A stretch of DNA of 49,487 bases from Elusimicrobia bacterium LH_S2 (GTDB lineage Bacteria > CG03 > SLGR01 > JAGXOG01): assembly GCA_023660015.1 (NCBI GenBank), contig JAGXOG010000004.1, positions 1-49,487 of the forward strand. Direction: 5' to 3'. The notes beneath the pieces are model-generated. The model was not told where the DNA came from. It did not search any database and saw nothing but the letters and a program-made list of their open reading frames with translations. The position numbers and the translations under genes are program-made. How positions within the stretch are numbered: the first letter of the stretch is position 1; each line of letters starts with the position of its first letter. Shown here in pieces: positions 40,464-49,434 of the stretch.

Positions 40464-41363
40464 ATGAAGAAAATAATTCTAATTGCAGCAGGTATTTTAG
40501 CTTCGGCACTGCCACTCGCGGCAGCGGACTCGGTTGACGCCCTCTCCTATCTGAGGGTAGGCGCAGGTTCCCGGGCAATGAGCATGGGCAGCGCTTTTAC
40601 CGGGATGTCGGGCGATGTAGCATCGGGGTATTACAACCCTGCGGGCATTGCCTCGGTAAAAACGCTTTCAGTTGATATGATGTACGGTGTAATGTCCAAT
40701 GACAGGTCATATAACTACCTGGGGGTAGTATATCCCTTATCAAATCAGGTATTTGCCCTGACCGTACTTAATGCAGGCGTATCCGGTATCCCTAAAACTG
40801 TAGCCAAAGACGGTAACCCCATCGAAGACGGCACATTCACCTCAGCTAATAACGCAGCTATTATAAGCTGGGCCGGCTCATTTGACGATACTGCCTCGGC
40901 GGGTATAAATACTAAAGTGTTTATGAGCTCTTTAGATAACGCTTCGGCAATAGGGTGCGGAGTGGACGCAGGGGCTAAATTCGGTCTCAGATATAATCTG
41001 GATGCAGGGTTAGCTATACAGGATATATACTCCTTTGTGCAATGGGATACGGCATCAGACGCTAAAGACGTGGTTCCGGCAGTTATAAAGGCCGGCCTTG
41101 CATGGAAGATACTTGAAGAAAAACTTACTCTTGCCGGGGATATCGGTAAAGTAGCTGATTCCAATGACATTAAATATAATTTAGGCGCTGAATATCTCAT
41201 CGGAGAATCGTTTGCCGTAAGAGCCGGAATTGACGAAGGCAACATTGCGGCCGGTTTTGGAGTAAAAAATATAAGTATGATGAATCTTGATTACGCTCTT
41301 AGGTTTGACGATCTTGACAAGAACTCTAACAGGCACTTTATTACCGTCGGGCTTAATTTCTAA
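40464..41363 (+). CDS. PorV/PorQ-like outer-membrane beta-barrel protein
   Basis: A 299-residue protein with a signal peptide (MKKIILIAAGILASALPLAAA) and the family start YLRVGAGSRAMSMGSAFTG then GYYNPAGIAS, the hallmark of PorV/UPF0164 proteins (FadL-like barrels). It ends NRHFITVGLNF with the terminal Phe typical of BAM-inserted barrels. In type IX secretion PorV carries cargo to the cell surface. It lies 16 bases behind the giant surface protein, with AGGAGG before its ATG, so cargo and shuttle are probably made together. No other type IX genes are in this window. Confidence 0.85.
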   Translation: MKKIILIAAGILASALPLAAADSVDALSYLRVGAGSRAMSMGSAFTGMSGDVASGYYNPAGIASVKTLSVDMMYGVMSNDRSYNYLGVVYPLSNQVFALTVLNAGVSGIPKTVAKDGNPIEDGTFTSANNAAIISWAGSFDDTASAGINTKVFMSSLDNASAIGCGVDAGAKFGLRYNLDAGLAIQDIYSFVQWDTASDAKDVVPAVIKAGLAWKILEEKLTLAGDIGKVADSNDIKYNLGAEYLIGESFAVRAGIDEGNIAAGFGVKNISMMNLDYALRFDDLDKNSNRHFITVGLNF

Positions 41364-41390
41364 TTCTTATATTTTAAAAGGCGGGTTAAT

Positions 41391-42647
41391 TTAAATATCG
41401 AGGTCTTTTTTACGGCGCACCCGGTGGTAAGATACGGCAAATCTGTGGGCTTCGTCGTCTATACGCTTGATAAGGTTATGTGCCGGACTTACTTTCTTTA
41501 TATCCAGAAGTTTATTCTTATGGTATATCCGCCCTTTTTCTTTAGCTATGGATATAATCTTTGTTGTCTCAAGAGAGAACTTCCCGGCTATCCGGCAGGC
41601 GGCCTTAAGTTGAGCTTTTCCTCCGTCTATTAAGATAATGTCCGGGGAAAATAAATTATCTTCTTTTATTCTTTTAAGGCGGCGGTAAATTACTTCCTCC
41701 GTCATTTTTATGTCGTCGGCCGTCTCTTCCTGTTTAATCTTATACCGCCGGTAGTTTGATTTATCCGGCCTACCGTTCTTAAAAGTTACCATTGCCCCTA
41801 CGGCCTCTTTTGAAGATATATGTGATATATCAAAAGCTTCGATAGTTTCAGGTTTAAAATCCATATCCAGTTTATCTTTCAGTATATAGAGGGGATCTAT
41901 CTTTTCTAATGCCTTTAGTTTTTTCCCGGTAATGCTTTTATAGGAGACCCGGGGGAAAAGGTTCTCCAGAGCATCTATCCGGTCTCTTACCCGGGCCGCC
42001 TTTTCGTATTCCCGCTTTTGCTTGTATTCTTTCATCTTGGCGCGAAGCTGCTCGAAGAGATTCTCTCCACTGCCGAAGAGAAAGAGTTTAACCTGATTTA
42101 CAATTTCACCGTATTCCTTTTCGGTTACTTTCCCTGTGCAGGGCGAAAGGCATTTATCTATCTGGTAGTTAAGACAGGGCCTCTTGCGGAGCCGAAAATT
42201 TTTGCATTTTCTTAACGGGAATATACTCTCAATAATTTTTTTGGCTTCCCGAATATCCCCAACATTGGGAAAAGGACCGAAATAAAGGGAATCTTTGTTT
42301 TTCTTCTTCCTGGTTATTTTCAGGGCCGGAAATTTTTCTCCGACAATTAATTCCAGCCAAGGATAGCTTTTTCCGTCTTTTAAATCTATATTGTAGCGAG
42401 GCTGTATATTTTTTATAAGCCGGTCTTCTAAAAGAAGCGCCTCTCTTTCGGTCTTTGTCCGTATATAATTAACGGAGCGGACTTTTGTTATCATGGTCAG
42501 CCTTCTGGAGTTAAGGTTGGTCTTTCCGAAATGCTGCCGGACTCTTTTTTTAATTGAGTTGGCTTTGCCGACATATATTACCCGATATGCCGAATCAAGA
42601 AAAATATATACACCGGGCTTATCAGGAAGTTCTTTAAAATCAACCAT
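41391..42647 (-). CDS. uvrC: UvrC nuclease lacking the C-terminal HhH domain
   Basis: A 418-residue UvrC (usual length about 600). Present: the GIY-YIG domain (GVYIF ... VIYVGKANSI), the Cys-rich domain (CKNFRLRKRPCLNYQIDKC with CxxxC), the UVR helix hairpin (EYEKAARVRDRIDALE), and the RNase H-like 5'-cleavage domain (EAFDISHISS, ILIDGGKAQL, DDEAHRFAVSYHR). It stops at KKDLDI, exactly where the family continues with LDxIPGIGxxR, so the (HhH)2 DNA-binding domain is absent. It converges on the PorV-like gene with 27 bases between the two stops. Confidence 0.9.
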   Translation of the reverse strand: MVDFKELPDKPGVYIFLDSAYRVIYVGKANSIKKRVRQHFGKTNLNSRRLTMITKVRSVNYIRTKTEREALLLEDRLIKNIQPRYNIDLKDGKSYPWLELIVGEKFPALKITRKKKNKDSLYFGPFPNVGDIREAKKIIESIFPLRKCKNFRLRKRPCLNYQIDKCLSPCTGKVTEKEYGEIVNQVKLFLFGSGENLFEQLRAKMKEYKQKREYEKAARVRDRIDALENLFPRVSYKSITGKKLKALEKIDPLYILKDKLDMDFKPETIEAFDISHISSKEAVGAMVTFKNGRPDKSNYRRYKIKQEETADDIKMTEEVIYRRLKRIKEDNLFSPDIILIDGGKAQLKAACRIAGKFSLETTKIISIAKEKGRIYHKNKLLDIKKVSPAHNLIKRIDDEAHRFAVSYHRVRRKKDLDI

Positions 42648-42656
42648 AAATTTAAA

Positions 42657-44159
42657 CTAATGTTTTAAAAATATTTCTTTTAAACTTTCCAGCTCAGGGA
42701 CTTTAAGGACTAGGGAGACGGCAAGATAAACAATGCCCGCTATGATTATTGCCGCCGGCACCCGGATATATATCAGCCAGCCGGAGGAAACTGCGGATAA
42801 GCGATAAAGTATTATCCCCATAACAATAGCAGATACAAAATGTTTAATAACCGACCGAGTGACTATTCTGCCCCCAATAAACCCCATCCTCTTTCTGAAT
42901 ATTATAATAAGCAGAAAGAAATTTAACCCCGAGGCTATGGCTGTGGCAAAAGCAAGGCCTCCGGATGAAAATATTACCCGGACTTTTTCAACAAAAACTA
43001 CGGTTAAATTCAGCCCCACGTTTACAAGCATGGCAGCCGAGGCGACTATCACCGGCGTCTTTGTGTCCTGAAGCGAATGGAAGGCGCTGACTGCGACCTT
43101 TACCCCGGCGTAAAATATAAGGCCCGTAGAGTAAAAAAGCAACACCCAGGCGGTAGAGGCCGTATCCCCGGACAGAAACTGCCCCCTTTCAAAGAGCATC
43201 TTAATAATCGGGCCCCCGAAAATTATAAACCCCACCGCGGCAGGCAGTATTAAAAAAGAGATTGCCCGCAGGGAGAATGAAAAAGTATCTTTAAGATGAC
43301 TGTATTCTTTTTTAGCCGCATTTTCCGACATCATGGGAAGTGTCACCGTAGCTACCGCTGTGCCAAACAGCGCCAGGGGCAGCTGCATGAGCCGGTTGCC
43401 GTAGTAAAGATGGGTAACACTGCCTGATTTTAATAAAGTTGCGCAAATAGTATCTACAAAAGAATTTATCTGCACTATGGAAAGCCCTACTATTGCCGGC
43501 AGCATAAGCTTTCCTATAGTTTTTAGTCCCGGGTGCTTGAAATTCACAGATGGTATAAGACGGCCGTATTTTTTAAGTATTGGACCCAGCTGAAAGAGAA
43601 ACTGCAAAAACCCCCCCGCCAGCACACCGTAGGCCAAGCCACTAACGGGAATATCCAGAGACGGTGTAAGCAGCAGAATAAATAATATCTCGCTTATACT
43701 GAGCATGACCGGAGCTACCGCTGGTATAAAAAACATTCTCCAGGAATTCAGTATCCCTAAAGTTATCGCCCCCAACCCTATGGCCATAAGGAAAGGGAAC
43801 ATTATGCGGGTAAGCAAAACCGTAAGCCGGAATTTCTCCGGGTTGTCAGTAAATCCGTAGGCGATAACAGAGACTATTTGAGGCGCAAATATTATCCCTA
43901 AAGCGGTAAGGATTACAAAAAGAATAGTAAAAGCCCCGAAAGTAACCCTGACCAGTTTCTTGGCCTCTTTTTCTGTCCTGTTGGTAAGGTATTCAGTATA
44001 AACCGGAATAAAAGATGTAGAGAGCGCCCCTTCTCCAAGAAGCCGCCTTAAAAGGTTAGGAATCTTGTAGGCAACGAAAAACGCGTCGGCGGCCATAGTG
44101 GCCCCGAAAAAATTCGCTATTACCATATCACGGATAAATCCGAATATTCTTGATATCAT
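42657..44159 (-). CDS. murJ: Lipid II flippase MurJ
   Basis: A 500-residue protein with about 14 membrane helices of the MurJ/MviN family: ISRIFGFIRDMVIANFFGAT, RRLLGEGALSTSFIPVY, LFERGQFL and FYAGVKVAVSAFHSLQDTKTP. It moves lipid II across the inner membrane for peptidoglycan synthesis. Homology extends upstream of the ATG in the same frame (STVVSKASTVSGAT, about 44160-44210), which equals the normal MurJ N-terminus, but no ATG, GTG or TTG is there. The true start may be a rare codon such as ATT near 44224. Confidence 0.92.
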   Translation of the reverse strand: MISRIFGFIRDMVIANFFGATMAADAFFVAYKIPNLLRRLLGEGALSTSFIPVYTEYLTNRTEKEAKKLVRVTFGAFTILFVILTALGIIFAPQIVSVIAYGFTDNPEKFRLTVLLTRIMFPFLMAIGLGAITLGILNSWRMFFIPAVAPVMLSISEILFILLLTPSLDIPVSGLAYGVLAGGFLQFLFQLGPILKKYGRLIPSVNFKHPGLKTIGKLMLPAIVGLSIVQINSFVDTICATLLKSGSVTHLYYGNRLMQLPLALFGTAVATVTLPMMSENAAKKEYSHLKDTFSFSLRAISFLILPAAVGFIIFGGPIIKMLFERGQFLSGDTASTAWVLLFYSTGLIFYAGVKVAVSAFHSLQDTKTPVIVASAAMLVNVGLNLTVVFVEKVRVIFSSGGLAFATAIASGLNFFLLIIIFRKRMGFIGGRIVTRSVIKHFVSAIVMGIILYRLSAVSSGWLIYIRVPAAIIIAGIVYLAVSLVLKVPELESLKEIFLKH

Positions 44160-44217
44160 CGTCGCCCCGGATACGGTCGAGGCTTTAGATACAACAGTAG
44201 AACGGTTTTTTACAACT

Positions 44218-45837
44218 TTATCCGGAATTAGTAGTTTTACCCTTTCTTTCTTTAATAAAATAATTTAAAGTAAGAAAAGCCATATAGAGAGCAAGCAGAA
44301 ATAAAAGCCCGGTAATAAAAGTAAGTATATAGTTTCCGTCTTTTATAAATTTGTTTAGCTGCCACAATAGTGCGCCGCCGGAAGTAAAAAACATTATTAT
44401 TGCCGGTATTACCGTGTAGAGGGTCTTTCTCTTTTTTGAAAGCAGGTAAGCACTCAGTACCAGCAAGGCCAAAGTCGCTACCAACTGGTTTGAAGCCCCG
44501 AAGATAGGCCATATTTTCTTCCAGCTGCCCAGGGCAAGATAAAAGGCAAAACCAATGATTATAGTGGTAGATAAATATTTATTTTTAAGGCTGAAAAGTT
44601 CTTCGGTAAGATATCTTGAAATCCTTGTGGCAGTATCAAGCGTAGTTATTATAAAAGCATTAAGAACGGTAACGGCTATAAGGATACCGTAATTCCCGAA
44701 AAGCGGACGGGTAAGGTTCCCGTAACCTATCGCGAAGGCCTTTATAGGTGCCTCTTCTGCCATCATAATTTCACTGTAAACCCCGACCTTTAAGCCCGCG
44801 GCTACTGCAATAAGGGCAAGTACGGCCAAAGCCCCTTCAGCCAACATCCCCCCGTATCCTATTATCGGGGCGTTTTTTTCCGAAGCGAGCTGTTTAGAGG
44901 TTGTACCCGAAGCAACTACTGAATGGAACCCGCTTATGGCCCCGCAAGCAATAGTCACAAAAAGCATAGGCCACAGCGGCCCTCCGACGGGATGAGAAGC
45001 ACCCGCAAAAGCCGGTGAGCTGAGTGACGGATTAGAGATTACTATACCCAGATACCCGAAAAAGAGGCCGAAAAAAAGCAAGAAAGTAGAGATATAATCC
45101 CTCGGCTGCAGAAGTATATTTACCGGCAGTACGGAAGCAACAAAAGCATAGAGAAGAAGAATTATCATCCACACTGTCTGCGGATTATCTGTCCACCCGG
45201 AAATAGTTATGGGATAGTAATTCCCGCCAATAAGAAGCGCGCCAAGTAAAATTATACCGATAACCGTAGCTATTACCTGAGAGACCCCCGCCCTGTATAT
45301 AAGAAATCCCACCAGAACTGCAACCGGAATTATCCCCAGCGCCGGCAGTACTACTTCCGGTTTTGATACCAGAGTCCCGGCACCGACCGCCGCAAAAACC
45401 GCCACCACAAATACAAGAGCAAGCCATAGAAAAACCGAGAATATTACATTGGCCTTCCTCCCCAGAGTATCCCTGCAGATAGCCGCAACGGACTGCCCTC
45501 CGTTTCTTATAGAAGCTATTAGAGAAGAAAAATCATGTACTGCACCGAGAAATACCGACCCTAAAAGAATCCAGAGGAATCCCCCCGCCCAACCCCAATA
45601 ATATACAGCCAGGACCGGACCTATTATAGGAGCGGCGCCGGCAATGGAAGCAAAATGATGGCCGAAAAGAACCGACCAGTGTTTTGCGGGAATGTAGTCC
45701 GTAGAATCCCTTTTTACGTGTGCCGGAGTCGGCCTGTTCGGATTTAAGTCCCACAAGCGACTAATCAATTTACCGTATATACGGTACCCCGCATATAAAA
45801 AACCAAGACTTATAAGTGCTAATGTTAACGCATTCAT
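44218..45837 (-). CDS. cstA: Carbon starvation protein A family transporter
   Basis: A 539-residue membrane protein with about 15 helices. CstA signatures: PAKHWSVLFGHHFASIAGAA, PIIGPVLAVYYWGW, GAVHDFSSL, GYGGMLAEGALAV and LNAFIITTLDTATRI. Family members take up pyruvate or peptides under carbon limitation. The start ATG 45835-45837 follows AGGAGG, which directly follows a REP hairpin (45855-45877). It is intact. Confidence 0.93.
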   Translation of the reverse strand: MNALTLALISLGFLYAGYRIYGKLISRLWDLNPNRPTPAHVKRDSTDYIPAKHWSVLFGHHFASIAGAAPIIGPVLAVYYWGWAGGFLWILLGSVFLGAVHDFSSLIASIRNGGQSVAAICRDTLGRKANVIFSVFLWLALVFVVAVFAAVGAGTLVSKPEVVLPALGIIPVAVLVGFLIYRAGVSQVIATVIGIILLGALLIGGNYYPITISGWTDNPQTVWMIILLLYAFVASVLPVNILLQPRDYISTFLLFFGLFFGYLGIVISNPSLSSPAFAGASHPVGGPLWPMLFVTIACGAISGFHSVVASGTTSKQLASEKNAPIIGYGGMLAEGALAVLALIAVAAGLKVGVYSEIMMAEEAPIKAFAIGYGNLTRPLFGNYGILIAVTVLNAFIITTLDTATRISRYLTEELFSLKNKYLSTTIIIGFAFYLALGSWKKIWPIFGASNQLVATLALLVLSAYLLSKKRKTLYTVIPAIIMFFTSGGALLWQLNKFIKDGNYILTFITGLLFLLALYMAFLTLNYFIKERKGKTTNSG

Positions 45838-45854
45838 TTTATATATTCCTCCTG

Positions 45855-45877
45855 TGAGAGAGGTTCAACCTCTCTCA
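45855..45877. repeat. REP hairpin 1 upstream of cstA
   Basis: Perfect palindrome TGAGAGAGGTT-C-AACCTCTCTCA (11-bp stems, 1-nt centre). On the minus strand it is followed by CAGGAGG, which is also the cstA ribosome site. It overlaps the 3' end of the transposase gene. Confidence 0.85.
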
Positions 45878-46590
45878 TCTAATAAGATATCATTTATTTT
45901 ATCTTTATCTGCTTTTATATAATTTAACATAAATTTTTCGTATTTATTTTTATCGTTTTTGAAATATTCCAGTATATATTTTGTATGTATATCGTCTGTC
46001 CCTTTAGTATCACCACTCTTTACATAATTATAATAACTAGACCACCTGTATTTTTCAAGGTATTTTTTTAATTTATTTTTATCATTAATCCCTTTATCCT
46101 TCCAGTCCGGGTTTTTAAGACTAACCGGATTTAAATGAATATACCTTGATAAATGCACAAGGTATTCATCATTGGGTATTGCCTTTGCTTTAAATCTTCC
46201 TTCAAATAATGACCCGGACCTTTTATTTTTTTTATTAAAATACATTGTATAGCCGGTACCCAGTTTATGCATATATTTTGAGATACCTTTATCCGCTATC
46301 TGTTTTAATATAATATGATAATGATTGGGCATCAACGCAAAAGCTACTATCTCCACATATTCCTCTTTTTTGAAAGAGGTTGAACCTCTCTCAAGTTTGC
46401 GTTTTAAATTTTGTGCTGTTCTCGAAGTATTTAAATTATTCAGCTCATATAAAAAATATAAACGATCCCGGTTATCCCCATATATAATTCTTTTATCTAC
46501 ACCTCTGTTAAATATATGGTAAAAACTATTATTAATAAATTTTATTCTTTTGATAACAAACCTCCGTGAGAGAGGTTCAACCTCTCTCAT
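45865..46590 (-). CDS. REP-associated tyrosine (Y1) transposase
   Basis: A 241-residue RAYT-type protein of the HUH superfamily: NSFYHIFNRGVDKR start, the HUH motif in LMPNHYHII (His90, His92), the tyrosine region GTGYTMYFNKK, then SGSLFEGRFKA and RYIHLNPV. These enzymes act on REP hairpins in single-stranded DNA. Identical hairpins flank the gene (46567-46589, 45855-45877) and a third, imperfect copy lies inside it. The ATG 46588-46590 is within the flanking hairpin; the first residues MREVEPLS are encoded by the REP itself, and a GGAGG follows at once, so a later non-standard start is possible. Confidence 0.9.
   Translation of the reverse strand: MREVEPLSRRFVIKRIKFINNSFYHIFNRGVDKRIIYGDNRDRLYFLYELNNLNTSRTAQNLKRKLERGSTSFKKEEYVEIVAFALMPNHYHIILKQIADKGISKYMHKLGTGYTMYFNKKNKRSGSLFEGRFKAKAIPNDEYLVHLSRYIHLNPVSLKNPDWKDKGINDKNKLKKYLEKYRWSSYYNYVKSGDTKGTDDIHTKYILEYFKNDKNKYEKFMLNYIKADKDKINDILLDERG
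46371..46393. repeat. REP hairpin 2 inside the transposase gene
   Basis: TGAAAGAGGTT-G-AACCTCTCTCA, one mismatch in the stem relative to the flanking copies. It is in the coding frame and encodes the residues LERGSTSF of the transposase. Confidence 0.8.
46567..46589. repeat. REP hairpin 3 upstream of the transposase gene
   Basis: The same perfect 23-bp palindrome as REP 1, followed on the minus strand by CGGAGG. It contains the predicted start region of the transposase. Confidence 0.85.
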
Positions 46591-46591
46591 T

Positions 46592-49406
46592 TTACCATTT
46601 CAGATATCCCGAGCCACACTCTATGTAAGTCTTCCAGCTGTCCCGGTTATAGGGCCGGGCGAATTCCACATTTAAAAATGCCGGTGCCATCTGCATTAAA
46701 TATATATTGAGTTTCAAACCCAGCCCCCAGGATTTCCCCCACCGGTCAGCAGAGTCAGGATCATTGCCGTCATTCCAGCAAGTTCCCGCGTCGGTAAAAG
46801 CTTTTATAGAAAGACTGTCAAAATTTATATCCGGCCACATAAAATAAATATGCCATTTAATGTCGGGAAAGAGCATATAACGCAATTCGGAAGAAAACGA
46901 GGCGAGGTTATTCCCGATAAAATCCCCCCTTCTGTAACCCCGGAGCCGATAAGGATAATTTGCTCCCGGAGAATATTTATAGTCAAGTTTCAGGCGGCGT
47001 TTATCATTTCCCTCACTTCTTGAATAATAGACCCTGCTGCTTAAATTTAATTTTTTAGTCAGTGGGGTATACCTTCCTGCCGAAGCGGTATAGGTATTGT
47101 ACTGTCGGGAAAATTTTTCCCAAGGCCGGACAGAATATGCCAAAATCCGGAGCGTATGCCCTTTAAGGGGAATAAACGGCTCTATAACCGTGGTATTTCG
47201 TATAAAGGCTATTCCCAGGCCGGTTTCAGTCTCGTGCGCACTGGCTTCTTCCGGCCTGTCGTCTTCGGTTATCGCGATATTATCGCTCAATGCCGAGGCC
47301 CATAAATTTATAGTGTTAAAAATATCCAAAGGATAGCGGAATCCTGTATTTACACAATAGTAATTCTCCGTTACCCGGTAACGGACGTCATCGTTGTCTC
47401 TCCTGGAGTATTTTTCGCCTTCGGAATATCCAGTCAAGTATATATCCGGCCTCCATTTCTTGAGAGTATAGTCAATCCGGGCATTATGCATTCCCGGCCA
47501 GGCCCAACCGTAAAGGCTTAGATTGTGCCTGCCAAGCATATCGGAAATCATCCAGTATCCGCCGCCTATAAAACCTATCTCTGTGGAATAAAGAAAACTG
47601 GGCAGAAAAAAATCCGTTGAAAAAGAGAATTTAGAAACTTTCTTTTTCACCTCGTCATTTCGCAAAGTTATATCGGGATTATCTTTAAGATAAACCATTT
47701 CCGACTCAAGAACCCGCTCCGGGCCGACGGCGGTAAACTCCCCTATCTTATAACTGCCCTTATGGTATACAGAAGCAAGTACTTTGCCGGGGGCGGCTTT
47801 GGCCGGATAAAATATGCCGGTATTTATATTGCTGAGCGCCGTCGGTTCTTTTTCGCCGGGTTTCAAAGAGAAGAGATTATAAACAGAGTTTTTGTCTGCA
47901 CTATAGTATATTCTGCCGGATTCATTGTCAAAGGTTGGCTCTATCTCGTTTTCCGGCGTCTCGGTCAACCATTTGGATTCAAGCGTTCTTAAATCAATAA
48001 CCCTGAAATCAGTATTGTAGTTTCTCTCCGTAACGGTTAATATCTTATCCCCCGAAGGATAAAAGATCGGGCTGTAATCAATACCGCCGGAGCCTTTAAT
48101 TTCCTCAAAAGAAAAGCTACCCCTATCGTAAATAAATATGTTTCGCTTTCCATCTTTTAATCCTGTAAAAAGCACCTTTGAGCCGTCCCCGGAGAGAGAT
48201 ACCGAGCGCGCTTCTTTAATTTCTTCGAGATCTATCTCTTGCAGCCGTCCGGAAACCCTGTTATATATGCCCAGAAAAATATCGTTTATTTTCTTGGCCA
48301 GAAAGACTATATCACCTGTCGCCGGGCAGAAATCTATGACCCTGTCTTGCCTTCGGCCCGTAAAGAGCATCTTAACATTAGAACCAAAATAATTTTTCAG
48401 AACATTTTCCGATTTCTTCCCGTTATAAAAATATATTTCGTTATGCCCCCAACGATTACTGACATAATAAAAATTATCGCCGCCGGCGTAGACCGGATTT
48501 ATGGAGTTATATTCATCGTTAATTATTAATCTGCATGATTCTTCCGGGGTAGAGAGCCCTTTTGAAAATTCCTTAACTCTTTTTTTGAGGTCTTTATGCC
48601 ATCGGTCGCTGAAATCTTTCATTCCCGAAAATTCTTCAACTGCCTCATCAAAAGCTTTAACCGGGTCAAGATTATTTCTCAGTTTTTTAAGGAGTCGGTA
48701 ATTTATGTCTTCCCCCTCCACGCTGACTAAATAATCTATAGCTGAATGAGATTCTTTATAGGCAAGATACGTATCCGGGTAGAGAGCGTTGAAATTATGG
48801 AGTTCCCTTATATTATGAAGCTCACCGTTTAGAACGGCATCCCGTAAAATCATCCTGTCATACGAAGACCAGGGACGGTTAAGTATTTTATGGGATATAT
48901 GTTCGGGCTGCCCTTCCATAATCCACAGGGGAAGAAGGCCGGAAAGCCCTTTGGCCAGTTTCGGCGAACGCCAGAACCCGCCGTAAAGGATATGAAACTG
49001 CATTATATGGGTAAATTCGTGGGCTATAAGATGGTCAAAATCATAATTAGAATAAAGAAGAGGAACCACCAAGCGGTTTTTGAAAAGCTCGGAAAAACCT
49101 TCCGTTCCCTCTCCTACCGGGGAGATTCGGTTCTGAATAAAATCAGAGGGTTTATTAAATAGAAATACTTTAAATTTATCTCCGATGACATCGTTGAGCA
49201 GTTTTTCAATTTCCGGGTAAGTATATTCCAGCCTTTCGGCAGCATATTTCAACCGGCCTTCGAATTTTGGGGTGTCGTAACTGTATATGGAAAATTCAGG
49301 AGTGCTGTATATTTCCCATTTAAATTCTTTTTTCCTTACCTGGAAAGCAAAGACAGGATTTAGGCTACATAAAAAGAAAAAAAATTATAAGAGCGGTCTT
49401 TTTCAT
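46592..49406 (-). CDS. Exported peptidase MA-like / beta-propeller / outer-membrane barrel protein, frameshift in signal peptide
   Basis: Open from TTG 49252 for 886 residues, but homology and frame run further upstream (EFKWEIYSTPEFSIYSYD). The natural start is ATG 49404-49406 (MKKTALIIFF ...), interrupted by a one-base shift at an A8 tract (49377-49384). The layout is signal peptide; zinc-peptidase-like region with AHEFTHIMQF and WIMEGQPEH (gluzincin motif); TolB-like propeller repeats (FYYVSNRWGHNEIYF, LSGDGSKVLFTGLKDG, YPSGDKILTVTERN); and a C-terminal Omp85/BamA-like barrel ending GSGYLKW with terminal Trp. It is probably at the outer membrane. The substrate is unknown. Confidence 0.85.
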
Positions 49407-49434
49407 TCTATTTACCTGAAAAAACCTGAAAAAA

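Noticed and set aside
39928-40578. A 216-codon minus-strand frame under the end of the surface protein
   Set aside because: It is antisense to a coding region with a clear FlgD-like domain and to the PorV signal peptide; it has no recognisable motif.
40464-41363. A complete type IX secretion locus
   Set aside because: Only the cargo and a PorV-like protein are present here; none of the core membrane components is in the window.
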